From positions 97,005-161,004 of the forward strand of contig NZ_VSSR01000024.1 of the NCBI RefSeq assembly GCF_008123515.1: a DNA stretch of 64,000 nucleotides. Reading direction: 5' to 3'. Origin of the DNA: Bradyrhizobium cytisi (GTDB taxonomy: Bacteria > Pseudomonadota > Alphaproteobacteria > Rhizobiales > Xanthobacteraceae). The translations under genes were made by a program, and so were the position numbers. Numbering within the stretch: position 1 is the first letter of the stretch; the number at the start of each line of letters is the position of its first letter. The notes beneath the pieces are model-generated. The model was given only the letters and a program-made list of their open reading frames with translations, had not been told where the DNA came from and ran no database searches. Shown piece by piece: positions 60,307 to 64,000 of the stretch.

Positions 60307-61821
60307 TCACATCTTCTTCCAGTCGCCGATCTGCTCGAAGGCGTGCGCGGCGCGGTAGATGGTGGATTCCTCGAACATGCGGCCGACCAGCATCAGGCCG
60401 ACGGGCAGCCCGTCGACCATGCCGCAGGGCAGCGACATCGCGGGATGATGGGTAATGTCGAACGGCGCGGTATTTGAGATCATCTCCAGGGCACGGGCGA
60501 CGTAGTCCTCGCGGCTGGCCGTCGGTTCCGGCAGCTTGGTCGCCTTCATTGGTGTCGTCGGCAGCAGCAAAAGGTCGTATTCGCCGAACGCCTTGTCGTA
60601 GGCCGCAGTCAGGCGGCGGGAAATGTTGAGCGCCTTGCCGTAGTAGCGTGGTCCAAAGGTGTTGTTGATGTAGGTGCCCAGCAACAGAAACAGCTTTGTC
60701 GTCTCGGACAACGAGTCCGCCTGCCGGCGCCAGCCGCGGTGGAAGTCCATCAGCGAAGTCGAATAGAGATCGGACCGGCTCAAGCCGTAGCCGTCGCCAT
60801 ACATCATGGTCTGGGTCATGCCCTCGGTACCGATCGGTGTCCAGATCGCGGGACCGGCGAGATGCATCGGGATAGAGACGGTCTCGACAGTGGCGCCGAG
60901 ATCCTTGAAACGCTTTGCGGCCTCGCGCACGCTTTCATTGACGGCGGCCTCGGCAGTCGCCTGCTCGAAGCCTTCCTTCAAGATGCCGATCTTCATTCCC
61001 TTGACGCCCTGGCCGAGCGCCTTGGTGTATTCCTCCACCTTCGGCGCCTTGATGCGGGGATCGTAGCCGTCATCGCCAGCGAGCACTTCGAGCAGCAGCG
61101 CGTTGTCGGCGACGGTCGCCGTCATCGGACCGGTGTGGTCGACGAAAATCTCGATCGGCATGATGCCGGTGTAGGGCACGAGGCCCCAGGTCGGCTTCAT
61201 GCCGTAGGTGCCGCAAAACGAGGACGGCATGCGGATCGAGCCGCCCTGGTCGCCGCCCATCGCCATGTCGGCTTCGCCCAAGGCAACGACAACGCCGCTG
61301 CCCGAGGACGAGCCCCCGGCCGAATAGCCCATCTTGTAGGGATTATGCACCGCGCCGACCGCGTTGGTGTGACTGCCGCCGGACATGCAAAAGGATTCAC
61401 AGTGGGTCTTGCCGAGGATTTCCCCGCCGGCATCCAGAATGCGCGTGACGACGGTGGCGTCGAAATCGGGGATATAGCCTTCCAGCGTCGTTGAGCCGTT
61501 CATCATGGGCACGCCGGCCAGCATGATGTTGTCTTTCAGCGCGACGGTCTTGCCCTTGAGCTTGCCGCTGGCGGCGCCTTTAACGGTCGACTTGCGATAC
61601 CAGGCATTGCGCGGATTTTCTTCCGCCGACGGCCGGTAGCCCGGCGTCCGCGGATATTTCACCTCCGGCACCTCGTCCGGCATCGCGCCGACGAGGTTGT
61701 AGGCATCGATCGAGCCCTGCATCAGGCCGCGGAACGATGTCACGTCGGCATCGGTCAGTGCGAGACCGCACTGCTCGGCGACGCTGCGGAGTTGGGCTGG
61801 CGTGGGAAGGACAACTGTCAC
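60307..61821 (-). CDS. amidase (amidase-signature family, nitrile/amide-utilisation type)
   Basis: Amide hydrolase of 504 residues with the Ser-cisSer-Lys triad: catalytic Lys in GKTVALKDNIMLAGV, Ser in AGGSSSGSGVVVALGEADMA, nucleophile in GGDQGGSIRMPSSFCGTYGM. This sequence, with KPTWGLVPYTGIMPIE, resembles amidases that accompany nitrile hydratases and act on aliphatic or aromatic amides. It would release ammonia and a carboxylate. GTG 61821 follows AAGGAG at seven bases; the open frame beyond it is not supported. The transporter genes follow within 36 bases, so the six genes 61821-55675 form one unit. Confidence 0.93.
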   Translation of the reverse strand: MTVVLPTPAQLRSVAEQCGLALTDADVTSFRGLMQGSIDAYNLVGAMPDEVPEVKYPRTPGYRPSAEENPRNAWYRKSTVKGAASGKLKGKTVALKDNIMLAGVPMMNGSTTLEGYIPDFDATVVTRILDAGGEILGKTHCESFCMSGGSHTNAVGAVHNPYKMGYSAGGSSSGSGVVVALGEADMAMGGDQGGSIRMPSSFCGTYGMKPTWGLVPYTGIMPIEIFVDHTGPMTATVADNALLLEVLAGDDGYDPRIKAPKVEEYTKALGQGVKGMKIGILKEGFEQATAEAAVNESVREAAKRFKDLGATVETVSIPMHLAGPAIWTPIGTEGMTQTMMYGDGYGLSRSDLYSTSLMDFHRGWRRQADSLSETTKLFLLLGTYINNTFGPRYYGKALNISRRLTAAYDKAFGEYDLLLLPTTPMKATKLPEPTASREDYVARALEMISNTAPFDITHHPAMSLPCGMVDGLPVGLMLVGRMFEESTIYRAAHAFEQIGDWKKM

Positions 61822-61924
61822 GGCGCGCTCCTTGAGGCTTCTTGATCCCTGGCTTTGAACGGACAGCCGCTGGGCTCGGGCCTGCACGGCGCGGGCCAAT
61901 CGGCATCGCGTTGATACTAGAGAC

Positions 61925-61937
61925 GGAAATATTTTCC
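61925..61937. promoter_or_regulatory. GGAAATATTTTCC near-palindrome upstream of the amidase operon
   Basis: AT-rich imperfect palindrome followed by TTTTCAAGTATTATTTTGG, about 105 bases upstream of the amidase GTG in an otherwise GC-rich region. It could be a regulator site similar to the one near 63268. Confidence 0.35.
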
Positions 61938-61988
61938 TTTTCAAGTATTATTTTGGAGCGGATCGTGCGCTGATTGCTACGCGTGGCG

Positions 61989-63173
61989 TCAGACCGGCTT
62001 GATCAGCTTGAAGTCGAGGCCATCGGCCTCGGCGAGATACATCTGCATCCGGGCGTGACCGTTGCGAACGACCACCGGGCCGCGCGCGCCGCCGTAATCG
62101 ATGTTGCGCCCCGCCGCGAGCATCGGCCCCATCGCCAACGAACCGGCCTTGTTCGCGACGGCTTCAAGGAAACGCAGGCCCTCGTAGCTGGACTGGCCGA
62201 GCGAGCCGATCGGCGCGGCGTTCGGTCCGAACATCTGGCGATAACGGCTTTGAAAATCGTCATTGGCGCGCGACCCGACACCGGGAAAATAGCCGGAGGC
62301 ACAGAACATGTTCTCGCTGTTGTCTGCGCCGATGCCGAGTAGCACCGTCTCGTCCATCGCGCCGGCCAGCCGCAACGTCGTCGCGGCGAGACCGCACTCG
62401 CCGAAGGCGCGATTGAAGGTGATGCTGTCGGTGCCGATCAGCGAGATCAGGACGACGTCCGGTCTTGCGGCGCGGATCCGCTCCAGATGCGGCTCGTGGT
62501 TGTCCTCGCCGAGAGGAACGAACTCCTCGCCGACGACGCATCCGCCGGTTTCCTTGATGTAACGCTTCACCGCGCGATGCGATTGCCATGGCCAGACATA
62601 ATCGCTGCCGATCAGGTACCAGCGCGCCGCGTTCTTGACGTCGGCCAGCCAGTGGATCGCAGGACGGCTCTGCCAGCGCGGCGTTTCGCCGATCGCCATG
62701 ACGCCTGGCGTCAGTTCGCCGCCTTCATAGACGGGCGTGTAGATGTAGGGGATCCGGTTTGCCGTGGTGATCTTGCGGAGCGCGACACGAACCGCGCTGG
62801 TGTGCATGCCGACGACGAGATCGATCTCGTCGTCGACGACCGCCTGCTCGGCGCGGTTCAGGACACTGTCGAGCGGACCGCCGGCATCATAAATCGACAG
62901 CTCGATCTCGCGCCCCAAAATGCCGCCACGCTTGTTGATCTCGGCGACCGCGAGCTGCGCGGTGTTGGTGGCGCATGGCCCCCAGATGCCGGGCGAGCCG
63001 GTGCAGCAGATGAAGCAGCCGACGCGCAGCTTGTTCGTACCGCGACGCCGAAGAAAGGCATGATCGTTGGGCGACAACGCACCATCAGCCGCCGATGACG
63101 ACAGATTCCTGAACAGCAAGGACGGCGGCAACGCCGGACCGCCGTGTGCCGGGAAGTTTACCGTCGCGCGCAC
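61989..63173 (-). CDS. AmiC-like amide/urea binding protein without evident signal peptide
   Basis: Protein of 394 residues with a Peripla_BP_5/AmiC fold: LRVGCFICCTGSPGIWGPCA, AQLAVAEINKRGGILGREIE, LVVGMHTSAVRVALRKITTA, NRIPYIYTPVYEGGELTPGV and WYLIGSDYVWPWQSHRAVKR. GTG 63173 is favoured by AGGAG five bases upstream (5'-AGGAGTTGGCGTG). The resulting N-terminal 50 residues (VRATVNFPAHGGPALPPSLL) have no hydrophobic export core, so the protein may be a cytoplasmic amide sensor like Pseudomonas AmiC rather than a transport component. TTG 63248 would give a longer N-terminus. Lies between the amidase gene and the divergent MarR gene. Confidence 0.82.
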   Translation of the reverse strand: MRATVNFPAHGGPALPPSLLFRNLSSSAADGALSPNDHAFLRRRGTNKLRVGCFICCTGSPGIWGPCATNTAQLAVAEINKRGGILGREIELSIYDAGGPLDSVLNRAEQAVVDDEIDLVVGMHTSAVRVALRKITTANRIPYIYTPVYEGGELTPGVMAIGETPRWQSRPAIHWLADVKNAARWYLIGSDYVWPWQSHRAVKRYIKETGGCVVGEEFVPLGEDNHEPHLERIRAARPDVVLISLIGTDSITFNRAFGECGLAATTLRLAGAMDETVLLGIGADNSENMFCASGYFPGVGSRANDDFQSRYRQMFGPNAAPIGSLGQSSYEGLRFLEAVANKAGSLAMGPMLAAGRNIDYGGARGPVVVRNGHARMQMYLAEADGLDFKLIKPV

Positions 63174-63267
63174 GCCAACTCCTGTCTGGTACCAGACCTG
63201 AAAGCACATTGAGCAGGCGGCCGCGGCACCCGCCCTTTTGTTGTGCAATCATCCTATTTTGAAAATA

Positions 63268-63279
63268 TTGAATATTCAA
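63268..63279. promoter_or_regulatory. TTGAATATTCAA palindrome upstream of the MarR gene
   Basis: Perfect 12-base palindrome in an AT-rich interval (63245-63305) between the AmiC-like and MarR genes. Preceded by TTTTGAAAATA, it forms a typical MarR-family operator-like cluster and could allow autoregulation and control of the divergent amide genes. Confidence 0.6.
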
Positions 63280-63361
63280 GAATTGAAGTGCATATAGAAG
63301 CAGCATTGATTGCAAGACATTCACTCATTTGGGTCAAGACGAAGTCTTAGCCGTGGCAAAA

Positions 63362-63787
63362 ATGAACGCTCCAATCACCGAACACCTCGCTTACCTGCTC
63401 GCGCAAGCAAACCGGGAGATCAACCGGCAGCTCGAACTGCGGTTGAGCAAGGAGGGGGTTCCCGTCGAGCAATGGCGCATCCTGAAAGTGCTGTCGGATG
63501 GCGACGGCCATTCGATGGGCGAGCTTGCGGACGCTGTGCTGCTCAACCATCCGACGCTGACCAAGATGATCGACCGCATGGTCTCCGACACGCTGGTCTA
63601 CCGCGTGCAGGACCCGAACGACCGCCGCAAGGTTTTGATGTTCATCTCCGACCGCGGCAAGGTGCTGTGCAAGAAGCTCAACTCGCTCGCGGTCGACCAG
63701 GAGGAGCACATCCTGGAGAGCTACGGCGACAAGCCGACCAGCGAGCTCAAGCGGCTGCTGGAGAGCTTGATCGATAGCTCGAATTGA
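63362..63787 (+). CDS. MarR-family transcriptional regulator
   Basis: Winged-helix regulator of 141 residues: dimerisation helix LAYLLAQANREINRQLELRL, DNA-binding region MGELADAVLLNHPTLTKMID, and wing VYRVQDPNDRRKVLMFISDR, with the D-x-R-D/R-R pattern of MarR. MarR proteins are dimeric repressors released by small ligands. ATG 63362 chosen; upstream in-frame GTG 63353 and TTG 63329 are possible. Divergent from the amide-utilisation operon, so its ligand could be an amide, carboxylate or aromatic acid. Confidence 0.9.
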   Translation: MNAPITEHLAYLLAQANREINRQLELRLSKEGVPVEQWRILKVLSDGDGHSMGELADAVLLNHPTLTKMIDRMVSDTLVYRVQDPNDRRKVLMFISDRGKVLCKKLNSLAVDQEEHILESYGDKPTSELKRLLESLIDSSN

Positions 63788-63841
63788 GGGGCGGCTTTAC
63801 GCTTTCTCGCCGCTACGAGAATTGCGCGCCACACGCACACC

Positions 63842-63951
63842 TGTCATCGCCCGATTTAATCGGGCGATCCAGTATTCCGAGAGGGTCGTGATTGAGCCGA
63901 GAGGCCGCTGCGTACTGGATGCCCCGCCTTCGCGGGGCATCCAGAGAGCTA
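63842..63951. repeat. intergenic palindromic repeat, CCAGTA family, rearranged copy
   Basis: TGTCATCGCCCGATTTAATC, GGGCGATCCAGTATTCCGAG at the left; GCGTACTGGATGCCCCGCCT, TCGCGGGGCATCCAG at the right. Relative to the other copies the right half carries the ...GCCCCGC...GGGGCATCC hairpin instead of the ...GATGACA end, so it looks like a recombined element. Confidence 0.75.
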
Positions 63952-63957
63952 AACCGC

Positions 63958-64000
63958 TTACGCGTACCGCCCGTGGCAGTGCTTGTACTTGTAGTGGAAG
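63958..64000 (-). CDS. C-terminal end of a gene running off the window (His/Tyr-rich tail)
   Basis: The minus strand reads FHYKYKHCHGRYA then TAA at 63958-63960. KYKHCHG resembles the zinc-binding C-terminal motif of SecA (CxCxSGxxYKxCHG), but only 13 residues are visible and the CxC part is outside the window. It could also be a His/Tyr-rich small protein. Family assignment is uncertain. Confidence 0.4.
   Translation of the reverse strand, partial: FHYKYKHCHGRYA

Noticed and set aside
63085..63324. Minus-strand open frame of 79 residues upstream of the AmiC-like gene
   Set aside because: Composition does not look coding, it overlaps the palindromic regulatory region and the AmiC-like start, and has no recognisable family.

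Overview
The window is a high-GC alphaproteobacterial chromosome segment. Gene families, gene order and the dispersed intergenic palindromes all point to Bradyrhizobium or a close relative (inference from content; no search was run). Coding density is high, no rRNA or tRNA gene was seen, and most genes sit in short, often translationally coupled operons.

Layout. 0-6 kb: acyl-CoA catabolism (paired acyl-CoA dehydrogenases, two crotonase-family enzymes, a VOC protein, a branched-chain-amide type binding protein). 6.4-10.2 kb: a secreted nuclease-like protein, an M48 lipoprotein protease and an MFS carrier. 10.3-17.3 kb: cytochrome bo3 quinol oxidase cyoABCD, SURF1 and a RegB/RegA (ActSR/RegSR)-type redox two-component pair carrying the quinone-binding motif, preceded by a 23-bp palindrome. 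17.4-25 kb: CarD, 7Fe ferredoxin, an S4 RNA-binding protein with no canonical start codon, a Suv3-like helicase with a long disordered tail, a DUF3108 protein and rpmB. 25-30.3 kb: small hypothetical genes, including a low-GC orphan gene with a possibly damaged 5' end, DUF1488, nested small genes, DUF2235 and PilZ. 30.4-35.7 kb: OYE-family reductase, a Tat-exported esterase/phytase-like protein, and cobT and cobS of aerobic cobalamin synthesis.

36-46.8 kb looks accessory: DedA, an SsuABC/TauABC-like transporter, a Crp/Fnr regulator, an allophanate-hydrolase-like amidase lacking its C-terminal domain, a P450, and a divergent pair of citrate synthase-like genes, one of which carries a MerR-type DNA-binding domain. 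This block lies between cobS and the J-domain/bolA genes that in many alphaproteobacteria directly adjoin cobST. 46.8-55.7 kb returns to housekeeping genes: J-domain protein, bolA, CorC/HlyC, aroB, aroK, xerD, accA and an L,D-transpeptidase.

55.7-63.8 kb is a coherent amide-utilisation locus: a urea/amide-type ABC transporter (five genes), an amidase, an AmiC-like binding protein without an evident signal peptide, and a divergent MarR regulator. At least five families of intergenic palindromic repeats are scattered through the window. The most interesting items are the citrate synthase/MerR pair with its double palindrome, the amide locus with its cytoplasmic-looking sensor, the AtzF-like amidase/P450 block, the ACG-start S4 gene and the low-GC orphan gene after rpmB.
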